A stretch of DNA of 64,000 nucleotides from Lasiosphaeria ovina. Taxonomy: Eukaryota; Ascomycota; Sordariomycetes; Sordariales; Lasiosphaeriaceae. A model generated the notes under the pieces. That model was not told the DNA's origin and made no database searches. It saw only the letters and a list, made by a program, of their open reading frames with translations. The stretch is from positions 3,596,001-3,660,000 of the forward strand of contig JAULSN010000002.1 in the NCBI GenBank assembly GCA_033439765.1. The letters are read 5' to 3'. Below are positions 44,309-55,482 of the stretch, one piece after another. Positions within the stretch are counted from its first letter, which is position 1, and every line of letters starts with the position of its first letter. The position numbers and the translations under genes were made by a program.

Positions 44309-45700
44309 TCAGTAAAGCTGTTGATAATGCCACGATTCCAAACGTGAGTCTTGGTATGCTTTCTCAATATCTAGCCGTTGATGACATATACATGTACTTT
44401 CAAGCTCAGAGAGTAGCTCTTCTTGCAAGGTCCATCCCCTCTCATCGACGGCATCGACGGCCACGCTAATTGCCGAGTGAAAGCCAGAAGAGTGATTTTT
44501 TTGGGCGACAACCCTATTAGGGGGGCTGAGCCTGGTGCGTAGGGTAAGCGAGTTTAGGTCCCTAGTCAGAAACCCGCTATGGCAAGAGGCTGAGAATGCG
44601 GTAATAATAGTGACTGTAGCCACGGTGTACACCCTCGTCATTTTCTTAGACTCGGTCGCCCAATCTGAGGTATCGGTCTGGATAATACAAAGAGCGTCGA
44701 TCCAGATGTATTCCAGACCAAGGTAGCCGCAGACGGTAACGGCTTGCTTGAGCGTCAAGGGGAGCTTAGACACGGGAATATCAGACAGCAGATGGTCGAA
44801 AGTAGACGCAGTTAGCTTTAGTGGACGGTTACGCTCCAGCTCGTCTTTGTCGCCCCAGCAGTAGCTCAACGCTGAGAACTTTTCCATCGCACTCGGATCA
44901 AAGTCGACCACACTAACTTGCCCGGCTTTGGCCGTGATTCTTAGCATCCGCTGCGGCCCCTCGATGGCGAAATTGGGTTCTGGTCCACAGTTGGCATGAC
45001 CAGGACTTGACAGACAGGCCGTCAACTGCCGTTGAATAAACGAGATGCACTTCGGGGAGATCCGGCCCAAGTTGTCCAGTCTGATATCGAACGAGACGTC
45101 AGATTCCTCGGCGGCGTTTACGTCAAGATCATCAACACAGGCGCCGCCGACGATCAAGTCTATCAATTAATACCGGTCAGCAAGCAAACTTCAGCCACCT
45201 GGGCAATATAACATGTTGTAGAACTGAACCGATAGCGCAGTATTTGTACCTCGTCATAAAAAATGGGTCACCAATGAAGAAAACCCGTCCGAAATAGTCA
45301 ATAGAGACTCGTCACGTTGATAGGTGCGCACGACATCGCCGAACGTGGGATTACTGGCAATGCCCCGGTCTAGATAGAAATGGTGCAAATCCCGGAAGAT
45401 CAGGCCACAGTCGCCACGTCTAGGAGGATTCTGTTGTCATAGGTGCAGCTCCCCGTCCAAGGTGCGTCGGCAAAAGTCGCACAAGTGCCATTTCTTGGCG
45501 ACAAGTTCCCAGTTGAGTTCGGGTTCGGATGTTCCTTCTTGCAGTCCACTGGCGTATAGACTATCATGATCATGTGCGATTGGTGTAGACTTCGTGGATC
45601 CCGTGGTAGGTACTGTGCTGTCTCACTGTTGGCGATATGAAGCTCGGGAGCGCCGCAACTCGGGTGTGAACTTGCTTGGGGAGTAGATATCATGATGTCT
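44309..45700 (-). pseudogene. HET-domain gene, C-terminally truncated
   Basis: The main exon (about 45158-44309) begins at an acceptor-like gatag and reads MEKFSALSYCWGDKDELERN, SKLPLTLKQAVTVCGYLGLE, YIWIDALCIIQTDTSDW and DERGWTLQEELLSELES, then leaves the family pattern and stops after about 25 unrelated codons. HET proteins normally continue for hundreds of residues. Upstream, a frame at 45693-45400 (PELHIANSETAQYL, CATFADAPW) may be an N-terminal exon, but the region 45190-45400 cannot be joined in one frame. The HET core itself is intact. It may be a short HET protein or a gene cut by rearrangement. Confidence 0.6.
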
Positions 45701-47567
45701 GGCGATTGTGGGAAAGAGGGGTTTCATGCACGAGTTCTGCTGGACGGGAAGTTCCAAAGCTCCAACTCCCAAGTAGGTAACTTGCGTGATTCGGTGATGC
45801 CGGACCATTATAATAATTATTCGGGTCGGTCCCGAAGGAGCACTGGACACTGTCCTACCACGGCAACCTAATAATTACGTCTCAAGCGGAAGAGAGATAA
45901 AGCAGCCCTCCCATTGGTGGTAATCAAGGATGGAAATTGGAAAATGAGAGTCATGACTTCGGTAAAATGCATATTGTCGGTGCCGCATTGGCTTAGACAG
46001 CGACTCGTGTCAAAGATAGGTACTTTAAACCTACCGCAGCATCGTTAGGAACTGATCAGCGATAGCCCAGTACCTAGCAAATCTTCACAGACACTTACCC
46101 GTCGTAAAATCAGACCCCATGAGATCAAACAGGAGCTCACCCTCGTCCGTCTCGCTACCGCTACGGACGAGCTGCGGGCGGGTAGGGACGGGACGCGGGC
46201 GGCGGCGCGGCGATACCTCGTCCTCGACCTAGGGATAAAGTCCTACAGCAGCTTAGCGTAGTCTCTGTTACAGACTATCGTTTGTCGGAAAATGCCCGCC
46301 GGCGGAGAGACTCTTCAACCTCAACTAGCCGTTAGCCGGGCATGTTCCTACTAAAACCGGCCACCTCCGGATAAGGTAGCTACGAGCTAGATATTCTAGG
46401 GGCATTTCTAACGACGAGTAACTAGGTACCCGAGGTCCTGATATTCCTGGCCAGGGTACCAAGGCACATAGACATACTGGCAGCAGAATCATGTCTATGT
46501 GGCTTGACGGACTGCTACTGTGTTGCGACTTATTAAGAGAGCTGTTACTGTGAAAGACAACAAATTAAGAGAGACACAAGCGGAGTTATCCAGGATGGAT
46601 ACGTGATCACAAGATGCAAGCAAGCCCAGAGGATAGGTAAATAGGGTAGAGAGATGGATAAAGTGACTAATCATAATTTCTAACTTGCTGCCGCCTTCAT
46701 TTATTGTTTCATTGGCGCAAAACATGAGATGGGAGTGTGGCCTGGTGCTCGTTACGTTGCGTGACGTATTCCTATTTTTACAAAGTACCCTACAGGTTGC
46801 CCCCCTCTCCCTCCTCAAGACGGCCTTGCCACACACGGCCCAGCCGGGCCTCAGACGACAATGGCAAGACGTGAAGGAGCAGAGTGGAAGGGGAGTTCTA
46901 ATATACCAAGACAAGAGCGGTTAAAACAAATAAAATTCGCAGACATGGATTAAGTTAATGAACACAGAGCAGGCGCAGAAGAAAAAGGCTCCCCGCTGCC
47001 CGTGATGAAACCCCGAGGGAAAGAGGCCTTCTTTCTCCAAAGCCAGTCTCCTAACCCCATTGTATATATGAAGAATGAAATCCGGGAGGTGTTGTTATGC
47101 AGAGGGCAAGAGTCGGTAGTAATGTACAGGTCCCAAGACACGACCGGCATTTCGTGTAATGCCACGTAAGCTGTGGGTAGGGTGGGCGAGCGCGTTATAC
47201 GGAAAACTATAGCTGCAGAACGCGGAAAGGCAGGTTGCGGAGTCGGTGTTGCGAAAAGACTTTGACTGGCAGAGATGGCCCATCATCTGGATAGCAAGGG
47301 GACCAGTGGCGGAGAATGAACGAAGCACTGATGAGCGAGGGTGGGCGACAGTCGTTTCCAATCCCATCGTAGGCTTTCCAGCAACAGTGCAGACACCAGA
47401 TTCGCCCGTCCCCTTCTTCACATCCCTCCCCCGCCTGGGCTATAATGCATGAACATGCCCCCGTCTTGTGTGTTCCCATGGTATTCGTCGTTTTGCAATT
47501 GTCGTGCATGCGTCCTGGCCCACCGTGCTCTCACAGCTGGCGAGGTGTGGCGATAGAAGAAGCACGC
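45701..47567. other. Long intergenic region at the island/core boundary
   Basis: No supported gene. A plus-strand frame at about 46100-46260 (EIKQELTLVRLATATDELRA) is protein-like but has no start, no family and a TAG soon after. Beyond 46,500 the stretch is featureless up to the 3' end of TOM22. Confidence 0.4.
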
Positions 47568-48334
47568 TCAGAGCGCGGGCCTCGCTGCGCCGCTGCCGCC
47601 CTCGCGTCCCAGGGCGGCGCCGACGCGCTCGGCCGTGTCCTTGTCCTCGGCGCCGGACGTCAGCATCTCGGCACCCATCTCGCGCATGCGCTGCTCCTGC
47701 TCCATGGCCATGAGGTTCTGGTCCTCGGACAGGGCAAGGGCGAAGGGCACGCCGACGAGCAGGGCGCTGACGCTCAGCGCCCAGGCGGCGCGGCCGCAGA
47801 AGAAGAGCGTCGTCTTGACGAAGCGCGTTGTGCCCTGCACCTTGTTCCACATCCACCCGCGCGCCGTCGGCGGCACAATGTCGCGCAGCGCATAGAGCCG
47901 CTCAGCCAGCGACTCCTCGAATGGGTCGTAGTTGCTGTCGGTAGAGATCTCCGAGTCTGTCGAGACAGGGCGAGCGTTAGCATTGACTCTCTTCTTCCCA
48001 CCCATCCCTGTCACTGTGTCTTCACGCCATGCCATCACGTTCTCGCAATGCCCCGTGCCCGCCCACCCGACTGACTGCTAGTTGCTGCGCAGGCACGAGG
48101 AGCGGCAGGCCTAGCAAGCTAGCCAGCTAAAAGCTATCCAGCTGACTGACCGCCCCCGCAAAGGCCGATTGCGTGAAAGGACGAGCGAGGCGTGAATTCA
48201 GAGAGGGCGCCTCCCCAAGGGAAATGGATCTCCAGAGTTTGCAACTACTCACCGGTATCTGTGAAGTCGTCGTCATCGATCTGCTGGGACTGCTGCTGGA
48301 AGTGCTCGTCCTCGACCTCTGTAAGTTGAACCAT
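47568..48334 (-). CDS. TOM22: Mitochondrial import receptor subunit Tom22
   Basis: Two exons, 48334-48253 and 47956-47568, with a 296-bp intron, encode 156 residues. The N-terminal cytosolic part is acidic ([24 protein letters not shown]), as expected for the presequence-binding receptor domain. [20 protein letters not shown] and [20 protein letters not shown] match the conserved Tom22 region before and within the single membrane anchor, followed by a short intermembrane-space tail with [15 protein letters not shown]. Tom22 sits in the outer mitochondrial membrane as the central organiser of the TOM complex and binds precursors and Tom20. The gene is intact. Confidence 0.93.
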
Positions 48335-49029
48335 TGTGTCTGATTTCCTCGATCTGTATCGCTGTATCAGATAGTGCGTATGCCGGCAAGCAGGCGTGGG
48401 TCGTCGACGGTGGAATACGTTTAGAGATGGCGGGTGGGTACGCGGTTTCGGTTTTCCCCGACAATGCGTTTCTTGGTCCCGTCAAAGATTTTGCGAGTCG
48501 CCCTTCCGTAAATCGTCGCGAGGCCGTGGACGGGTTTTCTGGCCGCTAGGCTGGAAACGGATTGGTGCGTAATGTGGGGCCGAGAATTAAACGGTCCAAT
48601 GTGGTGTCATTCGTCCTTTTTCCTTTTTAGGTGTGCTCCGAGACACGTCTGCGTTCAGTGCCCGGTAGGCATGTTAATGGTAGCTACAACTTACCTCTAC
48701 ACAATGGAACAAATGCAAATTGTTATTATTCATTCCAATTGTATGTATGGCCTTGACATTTTCTTCCAAAATTGTGATATCTCAGGTTGATGCAGCAATA
48801 TAGTACGTATGTCAGCCTCCGCTCCCAAGTCCTAAACGAGATTGGGAGCATGCTAGAAAGCCTTGCGGCGACCTCTTCTTGGAGATTGCACTTATCTATC
48901 GAAAAAGGTCATCATATCTCACTATGCAATATGCAATACTACCTGTCTAGACACAATGCTTTCTGCTTGTTAATATGCCGGAACACACACGCTCTACGCT
49001 ACTCGCTTGCCGTAAACCGCCTTCCCAAA
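48335..49029. other. Intergenic between TOM22 and NHA1
   Basis: It holds the upstream region of TOM22 (minus) and the 3' region of the antiporter gene (minus). No additional gene seen. Confidence 0.5.
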
Positions 49030-52000
49030 TCACTCCCTCCCCTTTGCTGGCGCATCAGCGAACCGGATTCCTCGCTTGGGCGGCGGGACTCTAGGGGTAT
49101 CATCATCGTCGCTGTCACTGTCCTCGCCCGCCACCGCCGAGGAAGACACGCCGAGCGCTGCCTCTCTACGGCGTCTTTCCGCAGCTGTCTCGCCCTGCAC
49201 GTCTCCAGGCTCGCCCACTCCCTTCAGCACCGCCAGCCTACGTCTCCGCTCTACCGCTGTCTCGGGCGCATCCCGACTTGGCGCATCCGACGACGTCGTC
49301 CCAATCGCTACCGGCGACGGCGACCTAGACAATGACCGTGATGGAGATTGCGACGTTGTCGCACTGTCCTGTTGCGGCGTGTCTCCCATTTTGCGTCCCC
49401 GCTGTGCATCGCTGCCGCTGGGAGAGGCGGTTTCTTTACCACGATGAGATCCCTGGGCCGGGGATGGTCCTGGTTGACTCGGCGCCGGGTCCTGCTTCGC
49501 GAGCGTCTTGATTGTGTGCGACGCGTTGGACTGGTCGACGATTTCCCGTCGTGTGCTCGTGTCCAGTTTCTGCATCCTTTGGATGAAGTCCTCTTTGGTC
49601 ATCCGTTGACCAACACCGCCGATAGTGAACCGGATGTGACGATCGTCTTCTTCTTCTTCCTCCTCCACGACGCTCTTCTTCCGTCCTTTCGGTGTTCCTT
49701 TTGGAGTCGAAGACTCCCCAGCCGGCGACCGTCCAAACGCACCTGAGGCCCATCCGGGCACACTTGTTTTTGATGGCCCAGCCTTTCCACCATCATCTGC
49801 AGGACTTCCAACCCCGCCTTGCTTGTCTCCGCCTTTGACCAGGCCACCCATTCCCATGTATTTGAGGCCCTGGCTGACGAAGTCTCCCTCTCCCCTCTGA
49901 GGAGTGGGCAACTCGTATTTCTTGACAACCTCGCCGTCTTCGTTTTCCACAATGATCTGTCACTGCTGTTAGCTTCACCTGACTGGTAAGAGGAACCCAC
50001 AAAGACTTACGGTTGTGCCAAATTGGTATGCGAAGGCGGGTTCACTGCTTCTGCTCATCTTTTCTTTTTCCTTTCTCTTCTCCGCCTCCTCCTCGCGCCA
50101 GTTTATGAGCTTCTTCTTGATAGCTTCGTAGCTCCAACCAGATGGAAGGTTTTCAGCTTCCTCTTGAAGTTTAGACTTGAGCTTTTCGGGATGGGGCATA
50201 TGGTCGCCGCCGCCACCACCGGACCGCTCAACTGCCAGCACGTCACCGTCTTGATTTTCGATGATGATGTTATTACCTTCTTCGTAAACTTGCATCTCCC
50301 CGCCGGCATCTTGGGGACTGGCGGCACCCTCAGGAGAGGCTTCTTGTCGGGAAGGTATCTCAGTCGAGTGCCGTTGGCCTGTTGGTCGGCTCGCTCTCGC
50401 GGCATCTGTCGGTGACAACATGGCGGGGTCTTGTCCTTCGTATTGAGGCTGACCGGCGACGTCCCCTTGAGACGTCGGACCCACCTGCTCGCTTTGGCTA
50501 CGGCGTTGTGGAAATATCGCGGACTGCGTTATGGGGCCTCCCGGCCCGATTCCGTCATCCCACTTCTTCCTTCGCCGCCTGCCGGACAAAGAAGACGCCC
50601 TGCTCCCCTGCTTGGTGGTGCTGCTGTCATCCTCCTGAACACGACGCAGGAAGTGGCCTGGTATGCCAATCGGCGGAAGAGTTCCGGGGGGCATTTCCGG
50701 GAGTTTCAGCTCCTCGCCCTCGGTGTCCGTCGTTCTTGCTTGCGATCGAGACTGGGACGAAATGCGGGGGAGGCGGTTCATCCAAGTAGGCCCCTCTTCG
50801 CCGGCCTGGGTGTAGGACATGGTAATTGTGAGGGTATTGATCCGCTTGCCCAGAGTAAACACGGCTATCGAAGAGCCGTGTACAATGATAGACGCAACAA
50901 CTAGAAACGTTGTAATCGGCCAGACAAGAGATAGCAGCGTGAAGTGCTCCGAGTCGGGCGAGGGCAGTTCGGAGAGGGGCACAGCACTTTCATGCTCTAG
51001 CTCGGCTCGGGCCAGAATGGCCACGAAGATGGCGCCCACTCCAATGGGCCCAAAATGGCCGGCAAAAAGGGCTTCGCGCCACGTTTTTATGTCAGGAATT
51101 ATGGGCTTCAGTGCCATCATGATGGGAATTCGTCGAAAGAAGATGACGAAAATGGCCAAGACGGCCAATCTCCAGGCGCTAAGTCCGAATGCGGCATCAT
51201 TGAATTGCTCCCACGGGATGATGGTGCCGAAGTATACAAAATATGTCAAATTGAGCAGCAGATCGATGACGTTGGAGACGTGCGACTCCTCCGTCTTGTT
51301 GGTGAACCAGCCGTCGTTGGAGAAGCCGACGCCGCAAGCGAATCCCACGAGCAGATCGTCGACGCCAAGGATACTGCCAGCGCCGGCGCAAAATAAGGCC
51401 AAGACGAAATAAAAGACGAGGAAGCTCTCCCGGTCTATCAGCTCGCGTTTCTCGGCGAACTTGATGCCGTGGCGAGCAAAGTATCCGACGAGAAAGCCAA
51501 ACACGGCCCCGAACACGCACTCGTACAGAACGGTATACACGATCCAATGGAAAGAGACCTTATCGGCCTTTTGGTGGTCCTGGATGAGGTAGAGCGAGAG
51601 GTAGATGAAGGGGAAAGCCATGCCGTCGTTGCAGCCAGATTCGGCGGATAGCAAGTCTCGCAGATGCTTTGGCACCCTCTTCGCAAACTTACCCTTACCG
51701 ACGACAGACGAGGCAAGGACGGGGTCGGTGGCGGTGACACAAGCAGCGACCACCAGGCTCTCAAGCCAGCTCAGGGGCTCGATCAGCCACCAGATAAAAA
51801 GGCTGGTGATTAGCCAACCGAACGTCATGACAGGGACCAGGAGGAAGAAGACCGATCTCCAGTGCTTTTCCATGTAAAACTTGGGCAACTCGACACCGAC
51901 GGCAAAGCACTGCACGACGAGGACGATGCGCGAGAACTCAATGGTGACAATATCGACGCTGCCCCATGATAACGGGTTGATGAGGTCAGCGGCATGGGGA

Positions 52001-52155
52001 CCGAAGATGACGCCGCATAGGGTGGCCACGGTAGCTTCACCAATATACATGCGCTCCTTGATGACGGACGAGCACAGCATGAACAGGGAGGTGAAGCCGC
52101 CGAGGATGATGTACACCAAGTGCGGCTTGGTTATCGAGAGGTGTTCCCACGCCAT
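49030..52155 (-). CDS. Plasma-membrane Na+/H+ antiporter, NHA1/Sod2 type
   Basis: Two exons, 52155-50011 and 49956-49030, with a 54-bp intron (donor gtaagt), give 1023 residues. The first 440 residues hold about 12 membrane helices of the monovalent cation:proton antiporter fold. Ion-site motifs are ACVTATDPVLASSVVGKGKF and LLSAESGCNDGMAFPF (Asp of the ND site). The NHA1-type conserved first cytosolic stretch follows the last helix (IIVHGSSIAVFTLGKRINTL). The long hydrophilic tail (about 580 residues) is disordered and contains charged repeats (EEEEEEDD, ERRRRLAVLKG, ERRRREAALG). It exports Na+, Li+ and K+ in exchange for protons and controls salt tolerance and pH. The length agrees with the fungal NHA1 group. 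The intron splits the tail only. Confidence 0.92.
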
Positions 52156-55100
52156 GGTCTCGAGCTCGTATTGTCAGCAACTGGCAGCTTGCCGTTGACG
52201 AGGACGAGAGGTCAGGTTCCCGAGGTGAGGCAGGACGGCAACAGGTAAGCACGGTGGGGCGCGCGCGTGGGCGTGTGGGGCACAGAGGTGAAGTGGTGAA
52301 GAAATGAAGAGGTGACAGCGGCGACTGCGGCGGACAAGACAGCCTCGACGCGACAGGTAGTCGACGCAACGAGACAGTCCAAACTAGGAGCCTCAGAGTC
52401 GGATGGAGGTACAGGCCAAAGAAGCGACGACGGGCAGGCATACAAGTCAGCCGCGGTCGAGTTGGGACGCTGGGTCGGATCTGCGCTCGCTCTGTCTTGA
52501 CGTCGTCTCCCCCAGTTCGGCCGAAACTGGAAAAGAAGCGGGGAGATGGCGATGCATTCAGAAAACCGCAGGTCTTCGGAAGCGGGAGCGAGGGTCGGCG
52601 GGTGGTCGGGTCACTCGAGAGTGGGGTCGAGCGAGGGCGAACGAAGGAAGTATCGTCAACGCAGAGTGGATGCGAGAAAACGGAACAGGTCGTTTAACGT
52701 CTGGCTCCCCTTAGGTTTCCTGCCCACTGCGCCTTGCTTGTTACAAGGCAATTGGCACGCACTGCGAATATCAAGACCCCACGGTGGAGCGAACGTTGTT
52801 TTTTTTCTTCCGAAGGGACTGTGCTTGGCGGCGTGCGGGCTTGCAAGGTGTGAGCTTCGACGTTCTTGTCGGCTTGAGTTGGCGCAAACTATGACGAACG
52901 GGCAACAAACCTACCAGGTAGGTCAAAGAAGGCAGCGAGGTGGGCGAGTTGATCTTCTCAGCCAACGGTGCCGAGAAATCGCGGCTCTGGATGGACAACC
53001 TCCGGTGAGCTGGGAAGGAGGCGCAGGATTCCATAAGTACTTTTTTTCTCTTCTTGCTGCAATCCATGGGCGGCCAAGACGGACGGCGTCGAGGAGCTTC
53101 TGCCATACCATGCCCCCGGCGCCCACCCCCAGCCCAGCTTCCAAGGATGATTTACGGGGGGGCCAGCGCGCTAGTGCCAGTGGCGCTCTTGGTAGTGGGT
53201 CCGCTGTGTCCGCAAATGAAAAGTAAGCGAACAGGGCCTGTTAGGCGGGCTCGGAAATCATTGTCACTTTGCACCGATTTCTAGCGCCTTCGCGGCACAG
53301 AAGTGAAGTTTTCTTTATCCAAGCCAACAACCCACCCGTCCCGGCTCCGCAAGGGCCCAACAACCCTCCCGGTCCCGGACCACGATCTCGTCCTCCCTTT
53401 CTAGGTAGGGTATCGACAACATAGCCAGCTACACCAAACAGCAACAACAGCTTTGCTGTGATGGCCATCTCAACCACAAACATGGGAAAACCTCAGCCGT
53501 GAATACATTGGCCAATCAAGTTATTGGGGGCGGCGGACAGAATGCGGACAACAACGAGGGAGAGTCGTGCAGCAGCCGGGACTTCCCGGCCTTGCCGTGT
53601 TTTACTGACCATCTGTCGGTTAAGCACGTTGTTGTCGTCGCACCCAATTCGTCATCAAATACAGACAGACACCGGCGCAAGTCACCGCAGGATGGGGAGG
53701 TACGAGTATGCGTGTACAATGGCTACCTGTTCACCCCTGTGCAGCACCGACGCCCGGAAAGGGCGCGACGGCAGCCCTATACCGGACCTCAACACTGCTC
53801 TGCCCCTTCCTGGCGACGTATTGGCTCGTCGCTAGCTGCGGTTGGGCTGCGGTGCGACGCGGAGCCAAGTTGCGTTCTCGCTCGTTGACAAGATGCTGCT
53901 GCGCGGTTAGAGCGGCCTCGGCGGGCACTCAAGCATTTCCCGCCTATCTACGATACCAGCTGCCTACCTTATTTGCGTGGGCGATATCGTAGGAATGCTG
54001 GTCTTCGCCCAAGCTCCAGCCGTGTCCTACGAGTACAGTTGGGCGTATCAACACACGTTGCGGGCAAAACGTGCTGGGAAAAGGCTGCCCAGAAATGCCC
54101 AGCAAATGCCCAGCAATCCTGTTGCAACCAGCGTGGAGTCGGAGGCTCGGCGACGTGATTAGGTATGCGAAGTAATCAGCAGATATGTGTTGGTGTGTTT
54201 CCCTCATCCTGATTTTGCCATAACCTCTCTGTGCAAAATTGTCATCAAGCGGAATGCCGTTATTTTCTGTCCGGGGTGTCAAGGGAGATCGACACGGCTT
54301 TTTCAATGTCTCACCCACAGAGCCTTGCTCAACAACGTCATTCAAGACAAGGGCGATCTTTTGTCAGATTGAAGTGGGGGTCCACTGGAGTGAGGAGGGG
54401 TAGGAGATCACAACACGATTGGAAGAGCAATTGTCCAACCACGGAGCAACTCTTGGTTTGCGGCATCTTGGCACGGGCCATATGCTCAGCGTGACGCCAA
54501 CAATTTATAGTGAAGCCGGTGCAGTGTGTCTTGGCCCTGCACGTTGCGGTGAAGTTGACGAACCGCACTCGGCGCCGTCCTAGGTGGGAATGGAATGGCA
54601 ATTGAGCACATGCGGCTTGCGGCAGCATTCTAGCGGCCCTGGCTCCGAATCTCCTGCCAATCCGAAACCGGACGTGGCCCGGCAGCCCGGGACGCGCGTG
54701 GCCACGTGTTCAGCCACCAGAAGCGCTGACTGGAGGTTTCTGGCCAGGGCCGCCAATTGGGCTTGCATGGCAGGGGCAGGAGAAAGTCTGGTGATCGACA
54801 ATATTTTTGTCCAGGACCAGTTGTTTGTAAGAGACCCCATGTATGCAGGTAAGGTGCAGTCCAGTCTATCGAGGGAGTCAAGGATTGTAATAAGACACAA
54901 CCTTGAAGACATGCACCGATGACAGGTCTCACCATCTTTTCCGGGACGCATCAGGGTTGGCCAAAAAAAGAGGCTTGGGGTGAGCGAAGAACAGTGCCAA
55001 TTAGGTCCAAGCATCTTGACTCTTAGGCCTGAGCGAAAGGCTAATAACAAATGGCTCTGGTTTTGCAGACAACTTAGGTTGTTGTGCTGAGTTTCTGGCT

Positions 55101-55482
55101 TTGGAAACACCGATCCGAAAATGTTGAAATTGAAGACTTGCTTCACGGAATAGAGACGAATACTGTCTTGTATTGAATTGTTGCAGCGAACAAACCTAAG
55201 CTCCGAGTCTCTCTCATTGAACCCGAACCCTTTCAGAGACCAAGGTTGCTCAGACAGGCTTTCCGCCATCCAATGTTATCTTTACCTGATAAGACCACTG
55301 GGCACGGGCCTTCGCGTCCTGGAGCCAGCCCCTCAAACGCGGTCGGGCCCTCTAAATTTTGACGAGACGCGACGGCCATCCTTTGAAAGCAATACCAATG
55401 ATCAATCAATCGAGCTCAACCCAGGCTCACTCCCCGACAACACGCCTGAAGCCGACGGCGCCCCTATCGGCTTGGGAGCTGC
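52156..55482. other. 3.3-kb intergenic region between the antiporter and PIF1 genes
   Basis: Several open frames of 100-230 codons exist on both strands, but none has family motifs, consistent codon use or splice logic. The part 52160-52700 probably includes the antiporter 5' leader and promoter, and 55200-55480 the PIF1 promoter. Nothing else was recognised. Confidence 0.5.

Noticed and set aside
52546..53226. 226-codon plus-strand frame upstream of the antiporter gene
   Set aside because: It lies in the probable promoter/leader of the divergent antiporter gene and has no conserved motif.
54580..55269. 229-codon minus-strand frame in the intergenic region before PIF1
   Set aside because: Mixed composition, no family resemblance and no consistent codon bias.
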